In this document: piece after piece, positions 28,112 to 35,550 of the stretch | Layout of the letters: every line of letters begins with the position of its first letter | Position numbering within the stretch: position 1 is the first letter of the stretch | Source of the DNA: an uncultured Lentisphaeria bacterium | Lineage (GTDB): Bacteria > Verrucomicrobiota > Lentisphaeria > Victivallales > UBA1829 | NCBI GenBank assembly: GCA_949282305.1 | Contig: CASDPB010000076.1 | Coordinates: forward strand, 19,563 to 83,562 | Length of the DNA: 64,000 nt | Direction of reading: 5' to 3' | The notes under the pieces: generated by a model | What the model was told of the DNA's origin: nothing | The model's database searches: none | What the model saw: only the letters and a program-made list of their open reading frames with translations | Made by a program: the position numbers and the translations under genes

Positions 28112-28186
28112 CGCGGGGTAGAGCATTGGTAGCTCGTCAGGCTCATAACCTGGAGGTAGTAGGTTCGATTCCTGCCCCCGCTACCA
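28112..28186 (+). tRNA. Initiator tRNA-Met (anticodon CAU), CCA encoded
   Basis: A 75-base cloverleaf: acceptor CGCGGGG, D-arm GAGC/GCTC, anticodon loop CTCATAA with CAT at 28144-28146, T-arm GTAGG-TTCGATT-CCTGC and a genome-encoded CCA. The first base C faces U at position 72, leaving the 1:72 pair open, a hallmark of bacterial initiators. The anticodon stem next to the loop reads AGG/CCU instead of the usual three G:C pairs, a natural variant known from some bacteria. Its last bases begin the 266-base repeat that marks the island border. Confidence 0.92.
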
Positions 28187-28444
28187 ATAGAATATCAGCC
28201 GTCCGAGTGATGGCTTTCTTTTTGCCCGGATTTCCCCTTGCACAGCAACGTTTTGCGGTTTTGCGCCAGTCTCTGCATCCCTCGAAAAACCGTTAAAATC
28301 CACCGAAAACGTCTCTCCGTCTCCGTTTTCTCTTTTTGGAGAAGGACTTGGTCCTTCTTTGTAACTCCTTGAATATCATCATAAACTCGTTTTCTTGTTT
28401 AACTGCGACACTTGATAACCATTTTTCAATAAAACGCAACTTTG
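28179..28444 (+). repeat. Left copy of 266-base island-border repeat (attL-like)
   Basis: Starts inside the tRNA 3' end (CGCTACCAAT) and matches 61929-62194 in the same orientation and with identical length. Conservation is uneven: 28179-28229 and 28300-28444 are nearly identical to the other copy, whereas 28230-28300 has diverged strongly. It contains a transcription terminator and two further perfect hairpins: GAAAACG/CGTTTTC, and AGAAGGAC/GTCCTTCT at 28340-28358. No credible protein is encoded. Confidence 0.8.
28197..28223 (+). terminator. Rho-independent terminator of tRNA-fMet
   Basis: Stem AGCCGTC / GATGGCT (one G-U pair in RNA) with loop CGAGT, then TTCTTTTT. It starts 11 bases after the tRNA CCA. 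The right border copy has the same hairpin with a perfect stem. Confidence 0.8.
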
Positions 28445-28469
28445 AGTCTTGACCTTTAAATGCAAAAAA

Positions 28470-28508
28470 ATCCCGACTACCACTCAATGCTGAATGACAA
28501 CCGGGAAT
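28470..28508 (-). terminator. Terminator of rtcB; copy 1 of a 39-base repeat
   Basis: Read on the complement, TCCCGG...TCGGGA encloses a GTCATTCA/TGAGTGGT stem joined by G-U pairs, followed by TTTTTTT: a strong intrinsic terminator 15 bases after the rtcB stop. The same 39-base sequence, with four differences, recurs at 33045-33083 in the same orientation. Confidence 0.8.
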
Positions 28509-28522
28509 ATTGTTTTAATGCT

Positions 28523-29725
28523 TCAGCCTTTCAACACCGCAAGCGGCATAAGGCGTACCAGCGGAGTCACCAGATCACGTTCGGAATCAATGACATCCTC
28601 AATAGATTTATATGCCTGCGGAGCCTCGGAAAGATCCAAATACCCTTTGTTCTTTCCGTATTTCCGATAAGGTTTCCATCGCTCACAAACGATACCACTC
28701 ATCGCTGAGTCACACTCTTCCACCGAAAGATTGGTGCATGCGGCGATACGGCTCATGCGCCGTCCGGCCCCGTGAGAGCAACTCATAAACGAATCCAGAT
28801 TTCCCAATCCCCGAACGATATAACTTGCCGTTCCCATGGAACCAGGAATGATTCCGATTTCATCCTGCTTCGCACTGGTCGCACCCTTGCGATGAATACA
28901 AAGCGTCTCTCCGAAATGGGTTTCAAAAGCGGCGTAGTTATGGTGGATGTTGACCTCACGTAAAAAATTTGTTTCGGGAATAAATCCGGCAATGGTTTCT
29001 TTCATCACCGCCATCATCCGGTGGCGATTTTCCTGTGCATAATCAAGCGCAAACTGCATGTCACGGAAATAATTGTGTCCATCCGGCTCCTGAATCGGTA
29101 AAAACGCCAGATTCGGATCGGCAAGCTGTACATGGAAACGCTCGTTCAATGCCCTTGCCCGGTGATGGTAAAACTCCTCTATGCGTTTTCCCAGGTTACG
29201 GCTGCCGGAGTGAATCATCAGCCAGACAAACCCGGTGTCGGACTTCTGGATTTCGATAAAGTGATTGCCACCGCCAAGAGTTCCAAGATTTTTCCGGTCA
29301 AGCGCATTGGCAAAATTGGCTACCTGTCCATTTTTGTCCAGATATTTTTCAAAACCATCCCAATTTTGCGGTTCCTTGTGGGAAACGGCATCTCCTACAG
29401 GAATCCTCTCTTTGAGTTTTTCCTGAATCATACGCCGAAAACTCATTTCCATCAGACGTTCCGCCGGGATATCGGTTTCCACTGCCACCATGCCGCAACC
29501 GATGTCTACCCCAACCGCACTGGGAATAACTGCGTCTTTAACAGCGATCACTCCGCCGATCGGCATACCGTATCCCTGATGGCAATCCGGCATCAAAGCC
29601 ACGTGACGCACCAACGCCGGGTGCATTGCAAGATTTTCCGCCTGTTTCAATGCTCCGTCTTCAACTTCTTCGCACCAGCTTTTGATCGGGATTCTGTAAT
29701 TTTTCTCGTTTTTGATCCACTTCAT
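28523..29725 (-). CDS. rtcB: RNA ligase RtcB
   Basis: Joins RNA ends bearing 2',3'-cyclic phosphate or 3'-phosphate to 5'-OH ends, using GTP and Mn. A 400-residue bacterial-type RtcB. MPDCHQGYGMPIGG (45-58), GVDIGCGM (72-79, metal ligands), GGGNHFIEI (151-159), HHNYA (261-265) and SCSHGAGRRMSR (315-326; His 318 is the expected guanylylation site) are all intact. It overlaps rtcA by 4 bases and ends at an intrinsic terminator. Expression should depend on the sigma-54 promoter at 31342-31356 and RtcR. It lies on the island, not in core genome. Confidence 0.96.
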   Translation of the reverse strand: MKWIKNEKNYRIPIKSWCEEVEDGALKQAENLAMHPALVRHVALMPDCHQGYGMPIGGVIAVKDAVIPSAVGVDIGCGMVAVETDIPAERLMEMSFRRMIQEKLKERIPVGDAVSHKEPQNWDGFEKYLDKNGQVANFANALDRKNLGTLGGGNHFIEIQKSDTGFVWLMIHSGSRNLGKRIEEFYHHRARALNERFHVQLADPNLAFLPIQEPDGHNYFRDMQFALDYAQENRHRMMAVMKETIAGFIPETNFLREVNIHHNYAAFETHFGETLCIHRKGATSAKQDEIGIIPGSMGTASYIVRGLGNLDSFMSCSHGAGRRMSRIAACTNLSVEECDSAMSGIVCERWKPYRKYGKNKGYLDLSEAPQAYKSIEDVIDSERDLVTPLVRLMPLAVLKG

Positions 29726-30732
29726 TTTTTTACCTCAATAATATGTTGTCCGTTTTGTAAATTGTTCACATCTATTTGTACATTCATAAATTTCCGGATT
29801 ACTGCTATGTTGGTTTCCGTGTGTTGACTTGGCGACACAGTTAGGAATTTTCCTCCGGCTCCCAAGGCCATAGGCAACAACAACTGATCGGCCAGAAAAC
29901 GCCAAACCGGAGCTGCATATTTCTGATAAGATTTGACCATACCAATCACTCGTTTTGCGACTACGGTTCTGGACTGATTAAATTCTCCGCATACGCTGAA
30001 TAATTCAGTAATATTTTCATATTCCAATTTGGCCAAAAGCACATTGCCCGGACCGCAGGAATCCACTTCCGTCTGCGCTGTCTCAAACTCCGGAAATTCA
30101 CGTTGAGCCAACGCCACTTCATCACTGCCGATTTCGGATTTGATGCCATGACTAATTGCGGTAAAAGCAGCTTTTTTCAGCGTGCCGGAACTCATGATCT
30201 CCAATTTCTTCCACTCCCGCAACGGTGAAATATCAAGGGTGATCTTCCCTCCGCCAGCGGGATAAAATCCGACTTGATCCAGCGTAGCAGACGCCTCAAT
30301 TCCCATGCGTTGCAAACATGGCAGGTAGACTGACTGGAAAAAATCGAATATCGGTGCATTTGCCACATGAGTTCCGCCGCAAATCTCGACTTTCGATTTT
30401 TCGTATCCGAACAAGAGACATGGCAATACGGTTTGTGCCACCAGAATCGCACTTCCGGCAGTTCCGACAACAAAATGGTAGTTGCCGGGAGCTATACTGC
30501 CGGGGGTAAAGATCATTTCCTGCGAATTTAATTCTGCACCGTTCAAAACCCCGCCGGTGATTTCAGCGACCGCTTTGGCGCAAGTCAGGTGTTGATACAT
30601 CAGCCCCGGTTTGCGCCGATTTTTACGGATGTCGGTAAAGTGTACCGCTTCGCCGGTCACACTGGCCAAAGTCAGTGCGGTGCGAAGGATTTGTCCTCCG
30701 CCTTCACCAAAACTTCCATCAATTTCAATCAT
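29722..30732 (-). CDS. rtcA: RNA 3'-terminal phosphate cyclase RtcA
   Basis: Converts RNA 3'-phosphate ends to 2',3'-cyclic phosphates through an adenylylated histidine. 336 residues, normal for RtcA. DGSFGEGGGQILRTAL at the N-terminus, RPGL-like KPGLMYQH, GGTHVANAP, and SPSQHTETN (His about 304, the adenylylation site) support full activity. It overlaps rtcB downstream by 4 bases and the EVE-like gene upstream by 8 bases, so all three are translated from one mRNA. Together RtcA and RtcB can re-seal RNAs cleaved by ribotoxins. Confidence 0.95.
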   Translation of the reverse strand: MIEIDGSFGEGGGQILRTALTLASVTGEAVHFTDIRKNRRKPGLMYQHLTCAKAVAEITGGVLNGAELNSQEMIFTPGSIAPGNYHFVVGTAGSAILVAQTVLPCLLFGYEKSKVEICGGTHVANAPIFDFFQSVYLPCLQRMGIEASATLDQVGFYPAGGGKITLDISPLREWKKLEIMSSGTLKKAAFTAISHGIKSEIGSDEVALAQREFPEFETAQTEVDSCGPGNVLLAKLEYENITELFSVCGEFNQSRTVVAKRVIGMVKSYQKYAAPVWRFLADQLLLPMALGAGGKFLTVSPSQHTETNIAVIRKFMNVQIDVNNLQNGQHIIEVKK

Positions 30733-31273
30733 GGCTTGTTTCCTTGATTACAAGTTCATAAAATACGGATTTACAGATAAAGATCTGGTCATTGCAGAAC
30801 CGTTTCTTTTCTATATCCGCCATGCGTTGCAGAAATCCCCGGAAATTTTCCTGCAAATATTTATTCCACAAAGTGATGAACCGTTCGGCGTCAGTTGCAG
30901 GCAGTATAACACCGGAATGTCCGCCATGCCAGTCGAAATTTGGGATCTCCTGCTTGAGAACATCACTTGAAAGGAGATCAAAGGTCTCCGGATTGATGAT
31001 CACGTCAGCCTTGTAGTCGCAATAAAAGACTTTACGATTATCCCCTCTCCAATCGCTATCCTGATAAGGAGCCGAGGTTATAGTACCGCTGGCAACGATA
31101 CCATTGATTCCACAGCCAACTTTCAACATGAAAAATCGATCCCCCTCGGAGATGTCGCTGTGATCCCAAACGCTCCAGTTTGCATCCTCCTCTGTTTCTA
31201 TGATGGAATTCAAAAAATCGCTCATTGAATACGATGAAATTGCGGGATTCCATTTGAATATTACGGTGTTCAT
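30725..31273 (-). CDS. PUA/EVE-like domain protein in the rtc operon
   Basis: A 182-residue protein, first gene of the sigma-54-driven operon. NTVIFKWNPAISSYSMSDFL opens the protein; FFMLKVGCGINGIVASGTITSAPY (cited in parts: FFMLKVG, GINGIVASGTITSAPY) has the beta-strand pattern of EVE/PUA-like domains, whose members bind modified bases in RNA or DNA. This assignment rests on that pattern alone. The ATG follows GGAGG at 5 bases; a TTG 12 bases upstream is less likely. It is not part of the well-known rtcBA operons, so it may recognise or present the RNA to be repaired. No catalytic motif is apparent. Confidence 0.65.
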   Translation of the reverse strand: MNTVIFKWNPAISSYSMSDFLNSIIETEEDANWSVWDHSDISEGDRFFMLKVGCGINGIVASGTITSAPYQDSDWRGDNRKVFYCDYKADVIINPETFDLLSSDVLKQEIPNFDWHGGHSGVILPATDAERFITLWNKYLQENFRGFLQRMADIEKKRFCNDQIFICKSVFYELVIKETSHD

Positions 31274-31341
31274 TTTTTCCTCCAATTGTATTTTTTTTGT
31301 TTATATTACCTCTGTTAACTTGAGTTCCAGAAAACATGTTA

Positions 31342-31356
31342 GCAAAAAGCGTGCCA
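31342..31356 (-). promoter_or_regulatory. Sigma-54 (-24/-12) promoter of the rtc operon
   Basis: The complement reads TGGCACGCTTTTTGC, an exact match to TGGCACG-N4-TTGC. It lies about 70 bases upstream of the first gene. It fits control by RtcR, the sigma-54 activator encoded divergently. A 12-base palindrome AAAACCGGTTTT (31385-31396) about 30 bases further upstream is a candidate activator site. Confidence 0.88.
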
Positions 31357-31400
31357 ACTTGTCGAAAAATAAAAAATTACCCTAAAAACCGGTTTTCTTC

Positions 31401-31429
31401 TTGAAAAAAACTGTATAACGCTATATTAT
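31401..31429 (+). promoter_or_regulatory. Sigma-70-type promoter of rtcR
   Basis: TTGAAA (31401-31406), a 17-base spacer and TATTAT (31424-31429), 42 bases upstream of the rtcR ATG and adjacent to the candidate activator palindrome, which could allow RtcR to affect its own expression. Confidence 0.55.
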
Positions 31430-31470
31430 TTTCTATAAAAACAATATAAATCCTATAAATAATTATAAAA

Positions 31471-33039
31471 ATGAAAATTCTGATTTCTCTTTTAGGCAGT
31501 ACACTGGATGCTCACGGACGCGGCAACGGCCGCTGGAATATGTGGCGTCCGTCGGTTGCGTTGGCGATGCAGGAAGATCTGCACTTTGACCGTTACTATC
31601 TGATTTATCAAACCAGTTTTTCCGATCTGTATGAACGTATCAGGGCTGATATTGCCACTTGTTCCCCGGATACGGAAGTTATCGGAGAAGTTATCGACTT
31701 CAATAATCCATGGGATTTTGAAGAGGTTTATTGCAAATTGCATGAATTCAGTCTCGACAAGAATTTTTCCGCTGATGATAACGAATATTATATTCACATT
31801 ACCACCGGAACCCATGTGGCGCAAATTTGTCTATTCTTGCTGAATGAATCCCATCACCTGCCGGGGAAACTGATTCAAACCCAGCCGACCCGAAGGAATT
31901 GCGCCGCCGGAAGTTATAATTTGATTGATCTTGACCTTTCCCGTTACGATCTCTTGGCTAAACGTTTTGCCGAAGAACGCCGTAACGATCTTGACTTTCT
32001 AAAATCCGGTATTTCCACCCGCAACCGTCGTTTTAATACGCTGATCGAAACGGTTGAGCGGGTCGCCATCCGTTCTGCAGAACCATTGTTGCTTACCGGA
32101 CCGACCGGAGCTGGAAAATCACAGCTTGCCCGCCGGATTTTTGAACTTAAAAAATTGAATAATCAAGTCAAAGGCAATTTTGTTGAGGTCAACTGTGCGA
32201 CTCTGCGCGGCGATCAGGCGATGAGTACACTGTTCGGTCACAAAAAAGGAGCTTTTACCGGAGCGGTAGCTGACCGTCCCGGCCTGCTGAAAAGTGCTGA
32301 CGGCGGTGTTCTCTTTCTGGATGAAGTGGGGGAACTTGGACAGGACGAGCAGGCAATGCTGCTGCGGGCGGTCGAAGAAAAACGCTTTTTACCATTAGGA
32401 GCCGACCGGGAAGAAAGCAGCTCATTCCAGCTGATCTGCGGAACTAATCGGGATTTATTCCATGATGTTGCATCAGGCAAATTTCGCGCAGACCTTCTGG
32501 CGAGAATCAATTTGTGGCACTTTGAGCTACCGGGACTTGCCGAACGCAGAGAAGATATTGAACCAAATTTGGAATATGAGTTACAGCGTTTCGCAGAAAA
32601 AAGCGGCAAGCATGTAACATTCAACAAGGAAGCAAGAACACGTTTTCTGGATTTTGCCCTTTCGCCGGACCAGTTATGGTCGGGCAATTTTCGGGAACTC
32701 AATGCCATGGTAACTCGAATGGCAACGCTGGCATCCGGAGGACGGATCGACCTCGATACAGTCAATGAAGAAATTGCCAGAAATAACCGTAGTTGTACTG
32801 CACCATTGAATGACGATTTGATTGAACTGCTGGGGAAAGATTATGAAGATCGTTTTGACCTTTTTGATGTAGTGCAACTGAAATATGTCATTAAGATCTG
32901 CCGCGCATCATCTTCTTTGTCCGAGGCGGGCAAAAAGTTGTTTGCCGTGTCAAGAACCGGAAAACGTTCAAACAATGATTCTGATCGTTTAAGCAAATAT
33001 CTTGCCCGGTTCGGGTTAAATTTTCATTGTTTGCAATAG
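31471..33039 (+). CDS. rtcR: Sigma-54-dependent activator RtcR (CARF sensor)
   Basis: A 522-residue activator. The N-terminal 180 residues (MKILISLLGSTLDAHG, YIHITTGTHVAQIC) match the CARF-type sensor of RtcR, thought to detect cyclic or linear RNA-derived ligands after RNA damage. The AAA+ core has GPTGAGKS (210-217), GAFTGA (260-265, contact to sigma-54) and LFLDE (281-285). The C-terminal helices probably bind DNA. It is divergent from the EVE-like, rtcA, rtcB operon, which carries a perfect sigma-54 promoter. Gene order and orientation are as in classical rtc loci except for the added EVE-like gene. Confidence 0.95.
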   Translation: MKILISLLGSTLDAHGRGNGRWNMWRPSVALAMQEDLHFDRYYLIYQTSFSDLYERIRADIATCSPDTEVIGEVIDFNNPWDFEEVYCKLHEFSLDKNFSADDNEYYIHITTGTHVAQICLFLLNESHHLPGKLIQTQPTRRNCAAGSYNLIDLDLSRYDLLAKRFAEERRNDLDFLKSGISTRNRRFNTLIETVERVAIRSAEPLLLTGPTGAGKSQLARRIFELKKLNNQVKGNFVEVNCATLRGDQAMSTLFGHKKGAFTGAVADRPGLLKSADGGVLFLDEVGELGQDEQAMLLRAVEEKRFLPLGADREESSSFQLICGTNRDLFHDVASGKFRADLLARINLWHFELPGLAERREDIEPNLEYELQRFAEKSGKHVTFNKEARTRFLDFALSPDQLWSGNFRELNAMVTRMATLASGGRIDLDTVNEEIARNNRSCTAPLNDDLIELLGKDYEDRFDLFDVVQLKYVIKICRASSSLSEAGKKLFAVSRTGKRSNNDSDRLSKYLARFGLNFHCLQ

Positions 33040-33044
33040 ATAAA

Positions 33045-33083
33045 ATCCCGACAGCCACTCAATACTGAATGACAATCGGGATT
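33045..33083 (-). terminator. Terminator repeat, copy 2
   Basis: On the complement AATCCCGA...TCGGGATTTT encloses GTCATTCA-GTAT-TGAGTGGC, which is fully paired with two G-U pairs; on the plus strand these become C-A mismatches, so the structure is tuned for the minus-strand RNA. It ends the minus-strand recombinase operon before it runs into rtcR. Same orientation as copy 1 at 28470. Confidence 0.75.
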
Positions 33084-33090
33084 TGCGGTA

Positions 33091-33480
33091 TTACTCCATG
33101 CCGAACTGTTTCCGTTGTTCCTGCCAGTCATCGGGGATGCCGGTGACCAGTTTTGCGAAGGTCAGTGTGTCCGGGGCTGTGCCGTTGAATATTGCCGTCA
33201 CAATGTCCGGGGCAAGGTTGACCAATGAAAGCGTTCTGGCTACGGCTGAGCGGTCGATTTTTACGGCATTGGCGAGTTCCAAGACGGTGTTGAATTTTCC
33301 GGACTCCAGGAGCCGTGTCCATTGGCAGGCTTTCATAATGGAACGTGCCAGCGATTCGTTTTTGAACTCTTCAAAGCTGGATTCTGCACCAATGAGCATC
33401 ACCCGCTTGCCGCTTTTGCGGAGCTGACAGGGAATGTTCATAAACACCGCTCCCGTGTCATCGGTTTCGATTTTATTCAT
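33091..33480 (-). CDS. Small HTH protein paired with the serine recombinase
   Basis: A 129-residue protein. LESGKFNTVLELANAVKIDR followed by SAVARTLSLVNLAPDIVTAI looks like a ParB/KorB-type helix-turn-helix with the ARTLSLVNLAP recognition-helix pattern. ORFs of this kind often accompany serine recombinase and DUF2924 genes in mobile elements and may act as accessory or directionality factors; that role is inference. Its ATG follows GGAGAAATGCA and overlaps the recombinase end by 8 bases, so they are co-translated. Confidence 0.7.
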   Translation of the reverse strand: MNKIETDDTGAVFMNIPCQLRKSGKRVMLIGAESSFEEFKNESLARSIMKACQWTRLLESGKFNTVLELANAVKIDRSAVARTLSLVNLAPDIVTAIFNGTAPDTLTFAKLVTGIPDDWQEQRKQFGME

Positions 33481-34813
33481 TGCATTTCTCCATTCCGGCT
33501 TCAGTGAGCAAAGTCACGATGCCCTCTTTGTTAAAGTCAATTCTGATATGGTCATGGAAGATGGTGATTTTCTGCACAATGGCATGAATCAGCGCATACC
33601 GTTCCGCCGGACACATAACTTCCCACAGTGCGGTCAGATTTTCCAGTGCCTTGACTGCGATTGCGGAACCGGTGCCGAACTCTTCCAATCTGCTGTCTAC
33701 TTGTGCCAGCATAGTCGGAGTTTTCAAAACGACGGTCAACTCTTTTATTACCAGCGTTTCAAAGTCGGCAGCCGGAATCCGCGGCGTGGGACAGATGCTG
33801 AAGTTGCGCTTGGTATCCTCGTTGCAGATGTAGTAACTGTATCTCCGGTTGCCATGTTTGACGGTGTGGCTCAAGGTGACCGCACCGCCGCAGTGTCCGC
33901 AATAGACCAGTCCGGCAAACGGCTGCAGCTTTGGACTCCGCCGTTTGGCATCGTACCGCAAATGTGAGTTCAATATCTTCTGCGCCTTATCCCATTGATC
34001 CTGAGAGATAATGGCTTTATGTTCTCCCGGATAACTGGTCTTTTTATGAGGGACACGTCCGATATACAGAGGACTTTTCAGCATCCGGTAAATCATCATA
34101 TTGTTGATATGCTGCCCGTCATGCTTGACACCTTTCCGGGTTGTCCAGACTTTGCCGCGACAGCCGCGAATCTCCAGTTCTGCTGCCACCTCTTTTGCCG
34201 AACCGCACTCGTTGTACTTGTCGAATACGAACCGGACGATTTCTGCTTCTTTTTCGTTGATTTCCAGCTTATGGGTTACCGGATTGACATCGTACCCCAG
34301 CACCGGGTAACCGCCGCAGTGCATACCTTTCTTCTTCGCCGCCACCACCCGATCCCGTACCCGGTCGGCTATAATTTCACGTTCATATTGTGCGAAGGTC
34401 ATCAGAATATTGAGCATCATCCGTCCTGCCGAAGTCGATGTGTTTATTTCCTGCGTGACACTCGAAAATGAAACGTCATGGGCATCGAAAAACTCCTGCA
34501 AGTCACTCAAATCGGCAAGGCAGCGTGTCAGGCGGTCGATTTTATAAATAACGATCATATCAACCTGACCGGCTTCAATATCTGCCTTCAGCCGTTCCAG
34601 AGCCGGACGGTTCAAGTTGCCGCCGGAATAGCCGCCGTCATCGTAATGCTGCGGCAGGCATATCCAGCCGTTGGATTTCTGGCTCGCAATATAGTTTTCG
34701 CAGGCTTCACGCTGGGCTTCAAGGGAGTTGAAGTTCTGGTCAACATCGACTTCGTGACTTTTCCGGGTGTAACAGGCACACCGGACGATTTTCTGCTGTT
34801 TGGTTTTTACCAT
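33473..34813 (-). CDS. Large serine recombinase
   Basis: A 446-residue site-specific recombinase. The N-terminal resolvase domain has CYTRKSHE with the catalytic Ser at about residue 19, followed by YKIDRLTRCLADL and SAGRMMLNILMTFAQYERE. The recombinase domain (about 180-290) and a zinc-ribbon (GLVYCGHCGGAVTL ... YYICNE, four cysteines) follow, then a short coiled-coil. It is the only recognisable integrase on the island. Serine integrases more often use non-tRNA sites, so whether it made the tRNA-fMet insertion is open. It is followed by the HTH gene and preceded by DUF2924, all on one strand. Confidence 0.93.
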   Translation of the reverse strand: MVKTKQQKIVRCACYTRKSHEVDVDQNFNSLEAQREACENYIASQKSNGWICLPQHYDDGGYSGGNLNRPALERLKADIEAGQVDMIVIYKIDRLTRCLADLSDLQEFFDAHDVSFSSVTQEINTSTSAGRMMLNILMTFAQYEREIIADRVRDRVVAAKKKGMHCGGYPVLGYDVNPVTHKLEINEKEAEIVRFVFDKYNECGSAKEVAAELEIRGCRGKVWTTRKGVKHDGQHINNMMIYRMLKSPLYIGRVPHKKTSYPGEHKAIISQDQWDKAQKILNSHLRYDAKRRSPKLQPFAGLVYCGHCGGAVTLSHTVKHGNRRYSYYICNEDTKRNFSICPTPRIPAADFETLVIKELTVVLKTPTMLAQVDSRLEEFGTGSAIAVKALENLTALWEVMCPAERYALIHAIVQKITIFHDHIRIDFNKEGIVTLLTEAGMEKCNE

Positions 34814-34816
34814 GTT

Positions 34817-35248
34817 TTAATCCTCTCCGAGTTGAAAGAAGCGCTTGCCGTTCCAATGCGCTCCGGTTATCTTTTTTGCCACGGCACTCAGCGAACGGTA
34901 AAGCTGACCTTGGTATTCGTAGCCGTTGGTCCGGATGGTGACTTCGTGCTTCACATCGTGCCACATCCGGACGATTACCGTGCCGGGACGCAATCCGCGC
35001 TTTTTTGCCTGACTTGTCGCCGGATCATTATTTTTGATGATAGCGAGGAGCAACTCTGCGGACAGACCTCCGTAGAAGAGTTCCTGTATCCGGTATGCCA
35101 GCCGATGCCGCATAAATACCGGGCCATAACCTGGCGGTTCTTTCCCGTAGAGGTCGCGCCATTTTTCAACGAGTTCCGCTTTTGACATTTGACTCAGCGC
35201 CAGCAACTGCCGACGCACCGATTCCTGATTTTCGTTTGATGTTTCCAT
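34817..35248 (-). CDS. DUF2924 family protein
   Basis: A 143-residue protein of the DUF2924 family, known from phages and integrative elements beside serine recombinases. KAELVEKWRDLYGKEPP, RHRLAYRIQELFYGGLS, LRPGTVIVRMWHDVKHEVTI and YRSLSAVAKKITGAHWNG fit the family order. The C-terminal part resembles a small DNA-binding domain (residues 85-140). Its stop lies 3 bases from the recombinase ATG, implying joint expression. Function is unknown; a role in recombination or its control is inferred from the constant association. Confidence 0.85.
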   Translation of the reverse strand: METSNENQESVRRQLLALSQMSKAELVEKWRDLYGKEPPGYGPVFMRHRLAYRIQELFYGGLSAELLLAIIKNNDPATSQAKKRGLRPGTVIVRMWHDVKHEVTIRTNGYEYQGQLYRSLSAVAKKITGAHWNGKRFFQLGED

Positions 35249-35284
35249 AAAATTCCTTTCCGTTTGGATTGGTCATATATAAAG

Positions 35285-35307
35285 CTTGCTATTCCTGTAA
35301 TAGCAAG
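35285..35307 (-). terminator. Hairpin between small ORF and DUF2924
   Basis: Nine-base perfect stem CTTGCTATT / AATAGCAAG with a 5-base loop, followed on the complement by CTTTATATA. A probable attenuator or weak terminator controlling read-through into the DUF2924-recombinase operon. Its right arm is part of a 12-base sequence repeated at 36075. Confidence 0.5.
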
Positions 35308-35326
35308 TCTCTTGTGACAATATGTT

Positions 35327-35449
35327 TCAGTTTGCAGCACTTGGATTCCGGACAACGATCAGCCGTCTCGCGGCATCGGCAAGTATCTTGGCAATATCGG
35401 CGATGACCGGCTTGGGCGTCAAACTCTTCTTCTTTTTAGAAACAGTCAT
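35327..35449 (-). CDS. Small basic protein (40 residues)
   Basis: Opens with ATG behind AAAGGAA at 6 bases and encodes 40 residues: a lysine-rich start (SKKKKSLTPKP) and an amphipathic helix (ADIAKILADAARRLIVV). The good ribosome-binding site and its position as first gene of the DUF2924-recombinase operon support a real gene. It may be a nucleic-acid-binding or regulatory peptide; no family is recognised. Confidence 0.5.
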   Translation of the reverse strand: MTVSKKKKSLTPKPVIADIAKILADAARRLIVVRNPSAAN

Positions 35450-35550
35450 ACAATTCCTTTCAAATAATAGTTCGGTAATCTTCGACTTCGATTTGCTATG
35501 TTCTCGTTGGCACGCTTATGTATGGCAAAGCCAAACCAATGGAGGTATTT

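Noticed and set aside
28293..28487. 64-codon frame on the complement within the left border repeat
   Set aside because: The frame is not kept in the right copy, and the conserved part is better explained by hairpins. It also reads into the rtcB terminator.
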